Assembly (NCBI RefSeq): GCF_019320115.1
Contig: NC_089588.1
Coordinates: forward strand, 121,402,837-121,466,836
DNA: 64,000 nt
From: Miscanthus floridulus
Taxonomy: Eukaryota; Streptophyta; Magnoliopsida; Poales; Poaceae
Direction of reading: 5' to 3'
The notes under the pieces were generated by a model, which worked only from the letters and a program-made list of their open reading frames with translations, was not told the origin of the DNA and did not search any database. Of this stretch, positions 1 through 11,447 are shown one piece after another (the first letter of the stretch is position 1; each line of letters opens with the position of its first letter). A program made the position numbers and the translations under genes.

Positions 1-102
1 CGCCGTCGACAGCGACAGCGACAGGATCAGTCGCCGTAGCAGGCTGTCGCTCGCCACGGCTGCCGCCGCCGTCGGTCGTTCGGTGGCAGTGCCGATGGCC
101 AT
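1..102 (-). CDS. 5' end of an unidentified gene, cut by the window edge
   Basis: Reading the minus strand from the ATG at 102-100 gives 34 uninterrupted codons to the window edge, beginning MAIGTATERPTAAAAVASDS and continuing with a leucine/serine-rich stretch that could start a hydrophobic segment. The start has a good plant context (G at -3, GCC after the ATG), and a TATA-like box lies upstream on the same strand at about 276-286. The composition is alanine- and GC-rich, as in first exons of grass genes. I do not recognise the family. It could also be a chance open frame in GC-rich promoter DNA; sequence beyond the left edge would decide. Confidence 0.4.
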   Translation of the reverse strand, partial: MAIGTATERPTAAAAVASDSLLRRLILSLSLSTA

Positions 103-275
103 GTCCGATCGATCCACAGCTAGCTTTTTTCACGTATGAATATACTACACTAGATCACGTGAGGATAAGTAGTATATATATTAGCACGTGCCTAATATAA
201 TACGTACTAAGACGCTGCTTCTAAGGACAATAAAGCAAGCTTGTATCGAATGTTTCGATGCTAAGCAATGGCGCC

Positions 276-286
276 ATATTTATAGG
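276..286 (-). promoter_or_regulatory. TATA-like box for the left-edge gene
   Basis: The minus strand reads CCTATAAATAT, flanked by GGCGCGCC. It lies about 175 bases upstream of the minus-strand ATG at 102, which leaves room for a 5' UTR of about 140 bases. Two CACGTG (G-box) cores lie at about 155-190, inside the predicted leader. The assignment depends on the left-edge gene being real. Confidence 0.35.
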
Positions 287-751
287 CGCGCCAGGATGCA
301 TGCATGCCAGAAGCCTGCATTGACCTGACCTCAAGTCAACGTCAAGCTCGCCAGCGAACTGAGCTGGATCGCAGCGACCAATGGCAGGGCGCCACGTACG
401 AGAGGGCGAAGCTTCGGCGCTTTTTCTCGGCAGCGAGTTGTCCGGTTCAGGTCGATTGCTTGCTTACGAAGTGGGGACGCGCGCGGATGGCGTGTGAAGT
501 CGCTGCGTGCACGTGGCGTCACATGTACAACGACCTGCTGAAGAGCCTTCACCTACAACGGGAAAAGCTACTAGCATTCCATGCTAATCTGCTGCTCCCA
601 TCCTCTGAGTCAACAAGATCTCCTGGCGCCGGCTCCTTGCCAAACTTCCACGGTGGCAAATAAGCATGCATATGCTGATAAACGCCTAGCTAAGCAGCGG
701 CGTTGTACGTGGTATAGTATGATGCACGCCACATTAAAATAGCGATATACA

Positions 752-885
752 ACCTGTTCGGTTGGCTGGTTCGTATCGTTGCTGGTTCGTGAAGAAGTAC
801 TGCTGGCTGGTTTGTGTGAGAGAAAAATACTGTTCCGGCTGGAAATTTACGATCGTTTACGACAAGCTACAGCCAAACGAACAAA
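752..885. mobile_element. Short non-autonomous element of the CCTGTTCG...CGAACA family
   Basis: The ends read CCTGTTCGGTTGGCTGG and AGCCAAACGAACA, forming imperfect inverted repeats around about 130 bases that contain GTGAGAGAAAAATACTGTTC. Related copies lie at 3274-3395 and 57809-57945, so this is a dispersed family. It resembles common grass hAT-type MITEs, but no clean 8 bp target duplication is visible and the superfamily is inferred. Confidence 0.5.
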
Positions 886-3273
886 CTCATAGTACATAGG
901 TTTATTGATTATGACCATGACTAATGACTTTATTTGTCAGATGAATGGCGTGTACGTGTTGCACCGCATGATGCGTGCCTTTCAGCATTTCCGCCAACAT
1001 GCTCCCCAAGCAGTTTTCCATCGGTTGCCAGCGGGTAAATGTGTTGCACGACACATTTGTTTGGACCAATATGCAAAGACTTACCAGACGATATCTTTGG
1101 ATGCAGATGTGGATAACACTAACACCACGTATATGCATGCATTCGAGGAGATATTTCCTCACATAGGAATGTGGACAAAGACGTAGTTTGAATTCTTTGA
1201 TAGTGGATTCACAACTCTGTTAGATAATATGACTTGCTTTTTGGTAAAAGAAAACCTTTTTTGTAATGGGAATTTATTTATTATATTGGCTTAGACACTG
1301 GGCGCCATTACAACAGAATGATGGAAAAAACGGAGCTTTTGTTTCACACTTGGTAGTTGCCTCACTTTAGAGTCGGGTCTAATTAATAGATCTGATCAAA
1401 TTAGGTCAGGCCACGAAAAAATTGTTGCGCCAGAATCTTTGGCACAATTCTAACTAGACGCACTGACGGATCGAGTTGAGTTGGGCTATTTTCTGGGTTT
1501 TCTACTTTGGGTCGGGTTTCTTCAAGTTGGGTCAGATGGTCATAGGTTCAAAATCACGACCCCAACCTAACTCAATACATTAGTGGGTTGGGTTTTTTTT
1601 GTGGATCGGATCGGGTGGCTCATGATAAGATATAAATGTGGTTCTCCGCGCCTAATAGATTTTGTTTTTATTTTTACTAGCAAACATACACGTGCGGCGT
1701 TGCATGAAACCTAGCACATTTTTTAAATCATGCTCTTTATCATGGGTCATAAATCCGGGTCACAAACGGGATACGAAGGGCGCGATGGCAATTTGGAAAG
1801 TAAAAGAAAAAAGAAAAAAAAAACACTTCCCTATTGAATATTATATATAAATATATAGATTATTGTTATGTTATCTAGAACCCGTTCTTACATCCAGCCT
1901 GGAGTCATGATTATGTGTTTGTGTTGTGGTAGCATCTGTCAGCTAATATAATGTTGTAGTCTAAAAAAAGCTAATATAATGTTGTAATAGTTTGAGACCA
2001 ATGCCCCCTCTTTTATTTAGAAGGTTGAGATGACATGCGGTGCGCTCTGACGGTTGTGTGAAAGTGGGTTGCCTAGGGTTAGTCGTCTGAGCTAGTGTGT
2101 TTAGGTTTTTCGGCGATTTCCCTTTAATAAATTGTGCGACTGTAAGGTTTTCATACATGGTTTTCCTTATAAATTTGGTCAATTTCATCATCTTCTTAAT
2201 TGAAAGATATAGCTCCTACCATTACGTTAAAAAAGAAGAAGGTTGAAGCTATAACTCTTCTCGCTAAAAAAATGTCCCTATCATATCCCTTGATTAGTTT
2301 CTTGCTGCTCTAGTTGGTTCTAGGATGTTTACCGCTGTTGGTAAATTACCTTTTATTTTAAGTGTCAAATCTTTGCTGGTAATCCTTAGCTTAGCAGAGT
2401 CTGTTGTATTGTGTTTGCTTTTGCTTCCCCTTAATGAAATACATGCTCTCAGGGCACAATCACGGGAAAAAGAAATCCAGTGGTGCACAAGAGCACATGC
2501 TCTTGGGGAGCAGAATTTACTTTCTCCTCCAATCAGCTATCAGCTAGTAGCATGCATAAATATTATTAGCTGATGGATGTTCTTTTCCTTTTAGATACGT
2601 AGATAACGGAGTAGCCGTCTTTTCCACACGCAAAAACGATTCGATTCTATTTATTACGTACCCAAGACTTTGAGCAACAACTAGCTGGGTCGCTTGTTCC
2701 TCACCTTGCTTAGCTTGCTCCTATCTAACAATCCCGGCAGCCGGGCAAATCATGATGGTGGTTAATTAAATTCGCCAACAGTTTACTAGCTCGAGTTATC
2801 GTTTTGCCGACGACACACGTACAGTCGTCGTCGATACGTGTATGTCTGTGGTGAAGCAATGAGATTTCTATGGATTAATTGTTACCTTAAACAGGAACAA
2901 TTAATCATCTTTGTAGTATGTACTGCGTGATTATATATGATTATGTCATCAATCGTACGTCATGGCTCTCCTATAGTTTGGTGACGTACGTACACTGGTG
3001 AACGACAACTGAAGAAGACTTGGATATATATATGATGCAGAGACTTGGATACATACGTACGTGTGCATTGACCTAGACTGGCGACTCTGATCGACTCACA
3101 ATACATACAATATATACAACAGCAAGCAGTCTCCACTCTCCACAGTCAGCAGCAAAGAGTAGGTAGTTACTGCACGGTCTAAATCTGCACAGTCAGCATC
3201 AATCGTACAGCAAGCAGTCTTCTTCCATCTCTCGGTCGTTGGTCCATCCCTCACACCCCTCTCAGAGACTATC
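886..3273. other. AT-rich intergenic stretch with no supported gene
   Basis: Several short open frames occur on both strands, but none shows a recognisable domain, biased codon use or gene-like signals. Poly-A/T runs and a short ATATATAT run near 3029 are present. I see no RNA gene or delimited transposon here. Confidence 0.6.
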
Positions 3274-3395
3274 GCCCTGTTCGTTTGGGCTGGTTTGACT
3301 TATAAGCCATGTCTGAAAGTACTGTTGACTGGTTTGGTGTGAGAGAAAAATACTGTTCATTGACTTATAAGCCAAATACGACAAAGCGAACAGAC
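3274..3395. mobile_element. CCTGTTCG-family MITE, copy 2
   Basis: It starts GCCCTGTTCGTTTGGGCTGG, contains GTGTGAGAGAAAAATACTGTTC and ends near AAAGCGAACAG. Length and internal sequence match the copies at 752-885 and 57809-57945. A target-site duplication is not evident, so the ends are approximate. Confidence 0.55.
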
Positions 3396-5157
3396 TGTAT
3401 TTGTCTGAGCTGTAGCCTTTGGACTTTTGGGTAAAAGTTGATTTTTTTTTTCTAGGTTTTTACTTCTAGTTGTACGCACTAATTCTCCCATTCGTCTGTA
3501 CCTTACTCCCGCATCTCTTCTTCTATCTTTCATTGTGTGTTTCCACACTCCCACTATTCTCTCGTTTTATGGCAAGAGTCTAAGACTTGGTAGATTATTG
3601 TAGCTTCTTACAGTTACAATTTGAAGCGGCAAAACCGTTTGAGAGACAAATCCCGTGCCACAACCGTGAGGCGTACAATTTACCTTCCACATTTTTTTTA
3701 ACCTCACAACTTTTGCACACAATATATAGCCACCTATTTAATCCAGGACAATCTCTCTACCCAACCAAGGCATGCAGATGCTATTCATATGACTATATGA
3801 CTAAGTCATTAATTCTCCATTTGGGAACAACGGGCATGTCATGAATCAATTTTTTAACCAAACAATCTATTGATCGAATTTTTTTCTTCAGAAAGTCAAC
3901 CTTCTGGATAGGCTCGATCAAGCAAACTGCAAAAGTGAAAAAAGTGAACGGAGACTAGCATTCTATACGTACATTAATTGGTACGTCTGGAAATTAAGGA
4001 TGACATGTATGTAACCTCTTTGACTCCTTGTGGCAATTGGCATGGACTCGCACGTAGATGTGAGAAGGAGAAATAATTAAAAGTGGCTAAACTGGACACA
4101 ATTACACGAAGGTGCCACAGTTTGTGTTTATATATAAGAAAAGGAGAAACATGCAATCCAATGTAGCTAGAAAACTGGACACACGCAGGAATCCAGTAGC
4201 CCAAAGACAACAGAAAACTTAGGCCCAATCGAAACGTCTAGATGGGCTAAAATAGAAAACAATGTCACTAAAGCAGACAAACCCAACTTTAACCAACTGG
4301 GCCGAAAACCAAAACAGAGACCATTTACTAAAAGGAATAATATATAGCACACGGCCACACAGGAGCTGCAACGCAAGCATCGGTGAACAATTAGGCTTGC
4401 AGAGCGATTACAAGATCTTTTTACATATTTATTTTGAAAATAAGTTTGTTTTTTTTTTTGCAAAAATAGCAAAAGTATGCAGATTTAAAATAGCAAATAT
4501 GTCTAGGTGATTGTCATGAAAAAAACATTTGGCTTTATTTCTTGGCAAACAATAAAATCAGACCAATTATATTACAAAAATATAGCAAAACACACATGAA
4601 GTAGTGCAAATGAAACTCGATTCTAGTGCACATTTGTCAATGCACAAATGAAACCAAATAATTGCATCCAGATCTCGGCAAACTTTGAATTAGTGCTCCT
4701 TGTTATCTTCATACTGCTACAACTGCACCCAGTGTCATAACGAGTACGTTCTCTTGAACAAGACTTGCAAAAAAAAAAGGTGTTGCTTACCAGACTCATT
4801 TTGGGAGATAGGCACGCCGCGCCGATTTGCTCCTTTTTTTATTTTCCATTCATTCATTAATTTATTTTGTTTATTATCTTTAGAAGGAATCGATTTATTT
4901 CCTAGGTGGGAAAAGGCCTACCTCTAGAAAAATTGATTTACAGGCACAACGAGCCTGATGGGCTTTCCAGCAGAGGCCGTGCTTGCAAAGGCCTATCATA
5001 GCCTCTTTGGGCCCAGGAAGCAGCAGCGTCTCCTGTACAATCCTAACAAGTCCATTGCCTAGCGGTAGCCTGGTAGTAGCTTTGGCTGCTCCATCTCATG
5101 ACAAGACAAGATGGTCAAAAGGATATTCATGTATTTTCGAATAATGGATACTACTAA
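3396..5157. other. Intergenic, AT-rich, no supported gene
   Basis: No coding region, RNA gene or bounded element is visible. Overlapping short open frames near 4167-4510 occur on both strands without domain or codon-bias support. Confidence 0.6.
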
Positions 5158-5399
5158 GGCCCTGTTTAGTTGAAGCCAAAAACCAAAATTTTTTGCATAG
5201 TACCTGTCACATCAAATCTTACGGCACATGCATGGAGTACTAAATGTAGACGAAAAAAAAACTAATTGCACAGTTAGCCGAGAAATCGTGAGACGAATCT
5301 TTTAAACCTAATTAGTCCATAATTGGACAATTTTTATCAAATAAAAACGAAAGTGCTACAGTAGCCAAAAGCCAAAAATTTTTAGAACTAAACGGGGCC
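5158..5399. mobile_element. Tourist/PIF-Harbinger-type MITE (TSD TAA)
   Basis: The ends are GGCCCTGTTTAGTT and AACTAAACGGGGCC, inverted repeats with two mismatches, directly flanked by TAA on both sides. Internal landmarks (ATGCATGGAGTACTAAATGT, CTAATTAGTCCAT, GCTACAGTAGCC) recur in the diverged copy at 63077-63315. The 242 bp length and 3 bp TAA duplication fit a Harbinger-mobilised MITE. Confidence 0.8.
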
Positions 5400-5956
5400 T
5401 AAAACTATATATTTTCCCTTTCATACCCAAAACCGAACTGACTGCGGTGAATCAAGAATCCCCAAAATCGAAGATGCACAGCTGATGGACACATTCATGC
5501 TGAACTCAGACAGATTTGATTTTAGTATTACTGTACATTACAGGTAACATGACTTGTTGAAAAGATTTGGATAAGTACTTGTAATGATAGACTAATGGCG
5601 ACACCTCCAAGCTGAACATTTCTCATGAAAGGGACAGGAAGGGTGGCGGCGTTGACCCAGTCCACTGCATCCCTTCCCCACTTGTATGCTCTGCCCAAAT
5701 TTGCCTCCATGCCACCCTACTTCCATCTCCAACAGTCTAAAAACACTCAAGAAAAGAAAGTACAAATACTTCAAGGATTAAATCACGCATTTTTTTAGTG
5801 GAAGCCAATTAAATCAGACTAGTTATATCTGAGGAGATAATTATATTATCACTTTATGTGCATTTTGCAACCCACACTTGTTATATATACCCCTATATCT
5901 AAGGTTGTTCCTTTAAAATATGTCTTAGGTGCTAATTATAATATTTTGTTCTGTGA

Positions 5957-6440
5957 CCCACATCTCTTTGACCTACCTCATGTCACGTGGTGCTTGCGAG
6001 AGTGGAAAACATTCCTGAAATGTATAATAGTTTCTAGTCTTATAAAACCGTTCCGACCTTTTAGCGTCTTTTGGTTTATCCGATCAATAAGCACACTTAC
6101 ATAAAATACTGTGTTATGTATTTTTTTCACCCACATTTTTTGAACCTACCTCACGTCACGTGGTGCTTTACAAAAGCGAAAAGCATTCCCAATATGTATA
6201 AGCGTTAATAGTTATATAAAACTGTTCTATCCTTTTGATGCCTTTTGACATCTCCAATGAATAAACACACTTCCATAACAATAACAATACGTTATAAGTA
6301 GTTTTCCACCTACGTTTTTTCAACCTACGTCACGTCATGCGGTGCTCGTGAGGGTGAAAAATTGTCTCGATATGTATAACGATTACCGGTCTTATAAAAC
6401 CGCTCCGCCCCATGAATGAACACATGTATATGTAACCATA
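5957..6440. repeat. Tandem repeat of about 175-180 bp, nearly three copies
   Basis: Copies begin at about 5957, 6130 and 6309. Each holds a CCCAC/CCTACG start, ACCTACxTCAxGTCAxGxGGTGCT, ATGTATAA and TTATAxAACxGxTC. The copies are clearly diverged and the third is partial. The array ends less than 500 bases upstream of the ALP1-like gene's start codon. No coding sequence is seen; a role as duplicated upstream regulatory DNA is only a possibility. Confidence 0.7.
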
Positions 6441-6934
6441 CGTATATCTACATATGAAACTAATTGTACTCAGTAACACTGGAGCAGTACACACAAAAAG
6501 ACACCTGAATCACGCACGTTGTCATTCCACTTTTGTACATGTACGGCCAAGATACACCACTTTCTACGTGTATACAGGCACAAATAGTAAATACACCTCC
6601 ATTACATCCTTCCCCAACTCGACCAAGAAAGAGGCTCCTCCCTTCTCCCTCTCCGCCCTCCCCACCTCGCCGTGCTTCCACCTCCTCCCCCTCTCCGCCG
6701 CTTCTCACTTCCCCTCCCCTCTCAAACATCCCAATCCGCAGCGCAGGAACTTGCGCCGACGTCTATCCCCCCAGCGGCACTCCTCATGCGCTTCATCCTC
6801 TGCCGCCTGCCGCCGGGTCCCCCACGCCACCGCGAACGCGCCACGCCGTCCATGCCCGCCGTCCCGGCTTCCTGATTCATCCCGTACCTGCGTGCCTCCG
6901 GGTCGCTCCTCCCGATTCCTCACCAGCCAGCGCC

Positions 6935-9402
6935 ATGCCGCCGCTGCGCGGGGCCAAGCGCCGGCGGAAGGCGGCGTTGGAGAAGATGGCGGCCGCGGCC
7001 GCAATGGCGGCTGCCGCCTCGGGCGAGCCGCCTGGCGACTGGTGGGACGCCTTCTGCATGCGGATGTCAGGTGCGTCTCCCTCCCCCCGTCGGTCTCTGC
7101 TTGCCTCCTGTGCTGGCTGCTGGCCGTGCGCCTGTCTCCGTTAAGATTTGTTGCCGATTGGTGCGGTGCTTGCTCCTCGGGCGTCCGGCGGCGATTGGTA
7201 GATCTGTGTCGCGTCAGGGAGGAATTGCGCCGTTAATCTTGCGGTTTTTGTCGATCGTGGTAGGGAGTAGGCGTGATTAGTGTGGTGGTAATGCTGGAGT
7301 TGGAGCAATGCCGCTGGCCTGAGTCGTGTTCAGCTTTAGTTGTGCACAGTGAACATTCCAGTTTTAGGTGTGATTCCGTTTTCGAATTGAACTAGATTGC
7401 CAACAACAGAGCACTGGATTCTGTATCCCTGTGTGTGATTATTATGCTGGCAGGATTGAAAAGTTCAGTTTTAGCTGAATGGCTAAAATTGCAGATGGTC
7501 TGAAATTGACACACCTTCAGTCCTGTGGTTTGACTATGGCAATGGTCTTGATCAGTCCATAGGACTGATAGCTACAACCTATGGATATGATAGCTATTTT
7601 CTTGCTCTCTAAGCACGGGGTATTAGCTTTGTGATTGAGTTTGCCATGTGATTCAGCCTTGTACTTGTAGCAGCACCTATATCAATCATTCTATTTTTGC
7701 ATAGTACATTGGACTTCATTTTTGTTGCAATTAATTTCTCAGAGGTTGAAGGACTTCTCAAATCCTCATTTGGTGAAGCAGAAATAGAGCATGCTCGAAG
7801 TTGTACGTAAAGGGTAGTGATGCTCTTCCTGCGAATCTTTCAGGAATTAGGAGATGACCTCCTATTTAAACACAATCAACCCCAAAACTTATTTCTGAAC
7901 TAGGAGTATTGTTCATAAGCTAATCGTCCCAGTTTTACTGCGTATCACCTCAAACAAGTATTTGAAAGGAACATTTTTTATTTATACGTGTCACATAGAT
8001 AACTGAGGCGGTTTCAATATTACTGTTTTCCTTTGGTGCTTTACTACTCAACATTGAACTACTTAGCAATTATGACTTGTAAGGTTTGTTATGCCTATTT
8101 TGCTGATTACAATAACTTTCTGAATTGGTGCACTCTGGCATGATTGTAAATATCACAGGTTACTGTGTCATTGATGGAAATTATGTAGATTGGAGTTTGG
8201 TCTGTACCAGACAAACACCTTGCTGTTAAGTTTAATAATGCTAGATAGAATGCTCTAGTGTAATTCATTTGTGATTTCTGTGGCATCTTTTTAACTCATT
8301 ACATGAGAGCTCTTGCTTACTGCTTAGTAGTTATGGAAGTTATAATTAGTCTTATGTTTCCTTAGGAACCTTATCTTCTATCGAGGATGCACACAGATTC
8401 GAGTCTGTATTCAAAATGCCAAGAAGAGCTTTCGACTATGTCTGCAACTTGGTGAAAGATGAAATGATGGTGAGGTCCAGCAGCTATACCTTTCTTGATG
8501 GCACAATGCTGTGTTTGGAAGATCGAGTGGCCATTGCTCTACGGAGGCTGAACTCTGGTGGGTCACTGGTGACTGTAGGATCCTCTGTTGGAGTGAACCA
8601 CTCAACCGTGTCGCTGATAACTTGGAGATTCATTGAGGCCATGGAGGAGCGAGCAAGCCACCACTTGCGCTGGCCAGACTCCAGCGAAATGGAGAAGATC
8701 AAGTCCAAGTTTGAGAAGATCCATGGTCTGCCAAACTGCTGCGGCGTTGTGGATACAACACACATCACAATGTGCCTTTCATCAGCTGAGCCAAACTGCA
8801 AGGTCTGGCTCGATCAGGAGAAGAATTACAGCATGGTATTGCAAGCTGTTGTTGATTTGGATACAAGGTTTACAGACATCGTGACTGGGTGGCCTGGAAG
8901 CATGAAAGAGTCCAGCATTTTGCACAGCTCTGGCCTTTTCAAGCTCTGCGAGAAAGGTGAGCGGCTGAATGGCAGCAAGCTGAAGGTATCAGATGGATCA
9001 GAGATCGGAGAATACTTGATCGGCGACTCGGGCTACCCCCTTCTTCCCTGGCTGCTCACACCTTACCAAGAGAAGGACCTCACAGAGTCCAGTGCTGAGT
9101 TCAACAGTAGGCACTCTGCAGCGAGAACAGTCGCTCCAAGGACACTGGCCAAGTTCAAGGACACATGGAAGTTCCTGCAGGGTGAGATGTGGCGTCCGGA
9201 CAAGCATAAGCTGCCCCGGATAATCCATGTCTGCTGCTTGCTGCACAACATAATCATAGACCTTCAGGAGACAGCCGTGGACGAGGCACCGGCGTGGTCG
9301 AGCGACCATGACGCTAAGTACAGGCAGCAGGTGTGCCAGTTAGCTGATGAGAATGGAGTCAGGGTGAGGGGCAAACTGTCCCAGCACCTGATTAGCAGGT
9401 GA
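6935..9402 (+). CDS. HARBI1/ALP1-like domesticated PIF/Harbinger transposase
   Basis: Two exons join in phase: 6935-7070 (donor CAG|GTGCGT) and 8366-9402 (acceptor TTAG|GA), giving about 390 residues. Exon 1 carries KRRRK, an alanine run and a DWWDAFCMRMSG motif like plant ALP1-like proteins. Exon 2 holds the DDE_Tnp_4 fold: a helix-turn-helix-like stretch (LVTVGSSVGVNHSTVSLITW), the first Asp in CGVVDTTHI (about residue 175) and the second Asp in IGDSGYPLLPW (about 266). The expected catalytic Glu is replaced: ARTVAPRTLAKFK stands where active relatives have ARxVxERAFGxLK, so Pro lies at about 303. Arabidopsis ALP1 is a domesticated relative linked to Polycomb control; a similar nuclear, non-catalytic role is inferred here. 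No terminal repeats flank the gene. The long intron and intact frame fit a host gene. The upstream start and 5' UTR are less certain. Confidence 0.85.
7071..8365 (+). other. Intron of the ALP1-like gene
   Basis: It runs from GTGCGT to TTAG (1,295 bases), AT-rich against the GC-rich exon 1. The exon phases (1 and 2 bases of a glycine codon) fit exactly across it. No nested element is evident. Confidence 0.8.
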
Positions 9403-11447
9403 CCAAGTGGAAAGCTTATGGAACGAACGAGAGGAGTGCCATTTTCATCTGTTTCAGGCAGCTCTAAATCCTTTTTAATGTTCAGTTTTGCAGAGTTGTA
9501 ACTGAGGCAGGTGAGGGCATCGGATCAAACTCACAGTAACCCTCTTAAAACTAAAGCTGTTGCAAACTTGTCAAATCGATCTGGCTCCTTTAGCTTATCG
9601 TGTTTGTGCCTTGGTGGTCCTGAAAATTTCATGATTGTTTTTTTTATAATTGCGTTGATGTAGTGTAGATGCACATCGACTTCAAATGTCGGATCTCTAT
9701 TGGTTTTCATCTAGAGCTTCATCTTCTTTGAAACACCTAGAGCTCTGCTGGTTTCTAGAAGGTTGTAGAAGGTGTAATAATAGGTTCGCATTTGCTCCAT
9801 TTAAAGAAAACCCTACAAAGTAGGATTAATTTAATTCTGTTAATGACTCTATGGAGATTTTTAGTCCTTGAGTATTATCGTGGAGAGTTGTTTTTATCGA
9901 AATCCTAAGATAACAATACTAGTGGTGATTTATCAATGTGTAGAGCGATGCTGTCATTTTCTTTTCTAATTAACACGGTAATTTCAAGATCTTGTAAAGG
10001 ATTTTTTATTGGCTAAATACTAGTATTATAGAATATATTTTTCTTTATGTTGTTTTCCCCTACCTCTAACTAAACACTATAACACTGATGGGTACTATTT
10101 AATCAAAGCATTTTAAATTGTTTATTCTCAGTATACATGTATTGAATAAAGTGACAGTTACCTCTGTATCTCTTAGCCCTCGTCTGTCTCTACATCCTTT
10201 GGAGTAGCATCACGCTTGCTAGATCCATATAAAGAATGCCCCATAGGCTAGTTACAAGCCTTGTAAAATTGCATGAATAGCCCGCCAGGCCCATAGGCTA
10301 GTTCAACAGCTGATCTCGTTGAGTAAGATTTTTGAAATCAAATCCGATAAAATCCTCAGAAAGTCTTCATAGCGCCGCATTGGGAACGCCGGCGAAAATT
10401 ACGTGTTGATAAAAAAGGTTCTAAATGAAAGAAAGAAATGTTCCATTAGTTTATGACGTTGATAAAAAAAATTCTAAATGGAAGAAAAATGTTCCATTAC
10501 TTTATGATCTTCGAATATTTTTTAGAAGAAAAGTTTCTGAAGGAAAGAAAAATACTCCATTAGGTTAAAATTTGGTGAAAATGAAAAGGTTTGGTTCACG
10601 AGAAAATGTTCCAACATCACAAGAACAATGTTCCAATAAATGAATGAACATGTTCTAAATGAAAGGAATTTTTTTTTAGATTAGAATTAGAATAATACTA
10701 TAACACAAGTGTCCCAGTAGTTTATGACGTTGATCACTTGTATCCCAGAAAAAAAAAGATATATAGTTTTATTTGACAAATAATTGTTATTTGGAGCAAC
10801 AAAAGTATATACATTCAGCAAAGAACAAAGGCGGCCCATGACTGAAAAATAAGGAGCGGATAAAACCAACGGCGACGTGCCGCACTGTAGTAGTAGAATT
10901 CTGAATTTAGGAAAAAAAAAACATCGGGATAGTCGCCAGCCTGAGACTCTTTGCGACTGGACTGCCTCAGCTGTTCACCGCAGTGGTAGTAGAATTGAAG
11001 TTTAATGTGCGAAGAATGTGAGAATCCAATTGAAATGTTTGGCTAATAAGTTCAAGCAGGCAGGACGAAAGAGAACGCCGCTCTAGCCCCATGCGCGCAG
11101 CCCGCGCTGCCCACACTACCCGTGGTGAATCTAGGATTTTGTTTAAAGGTATGCCGTCTAAAAAATTTTATATACAATTCGATAAATCCATTTCAGCAAT
11201 TCGGTAATAATTGTAAAATTGATAACGAGATTCAGTATATATGCACTAAGTAACACAATAAGATTTAAATTCATGGATTAAGTTCAAACCATCCACTAAA
11301 TATAGTATAAATAGTTCAAAAGCCATACCGATAATTGAAATATAGGCATAAAAGAGAACCGGAGACTTACAATGTTATTTTTCTGACTATTTTATTCGAC
11401 GCTTTCAAAGGAACATAAATGCCTTGATTATATCATCTTTATCAATT
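9403..11447. other. 3' flank of the ALP1-like gene and AT-rich intergenic DNA
   Basis: The first 200-250 bases are probably 3' UTR. Beyond that, 10400-10560 holds diverged short tandem units built on TTCTAAATGxAAGAAA and TGTTCCATTA. From about 11115 the sequence (GTGGTGAATCTAGGATTTT) resembles the end region of the hAT element whose transposase follows. No further gene is supported. Confidence 0.5.

Noticed and set aside
304..663. 119-codon open frame on the plus strand
   Set aside because: It overlaps an opposite-strand frame, has no recognisable domain, signal or codon pattern, and lies in probable promoter DNA of the left-edge gene.
902..1186. Overlapping open frames of 86 and 93 codons on opposite strands
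   Set aside because: Neither has a domain match or gene-like context; such pairs are expected by chance.
6454..7280. Longer plus-strand frames across the ALP1-like first exon
   Set aside because: Codon phase, splice phase and the DWWDAF motif support only the frame starting at 6935; the others are GC/CT-rich shadows.
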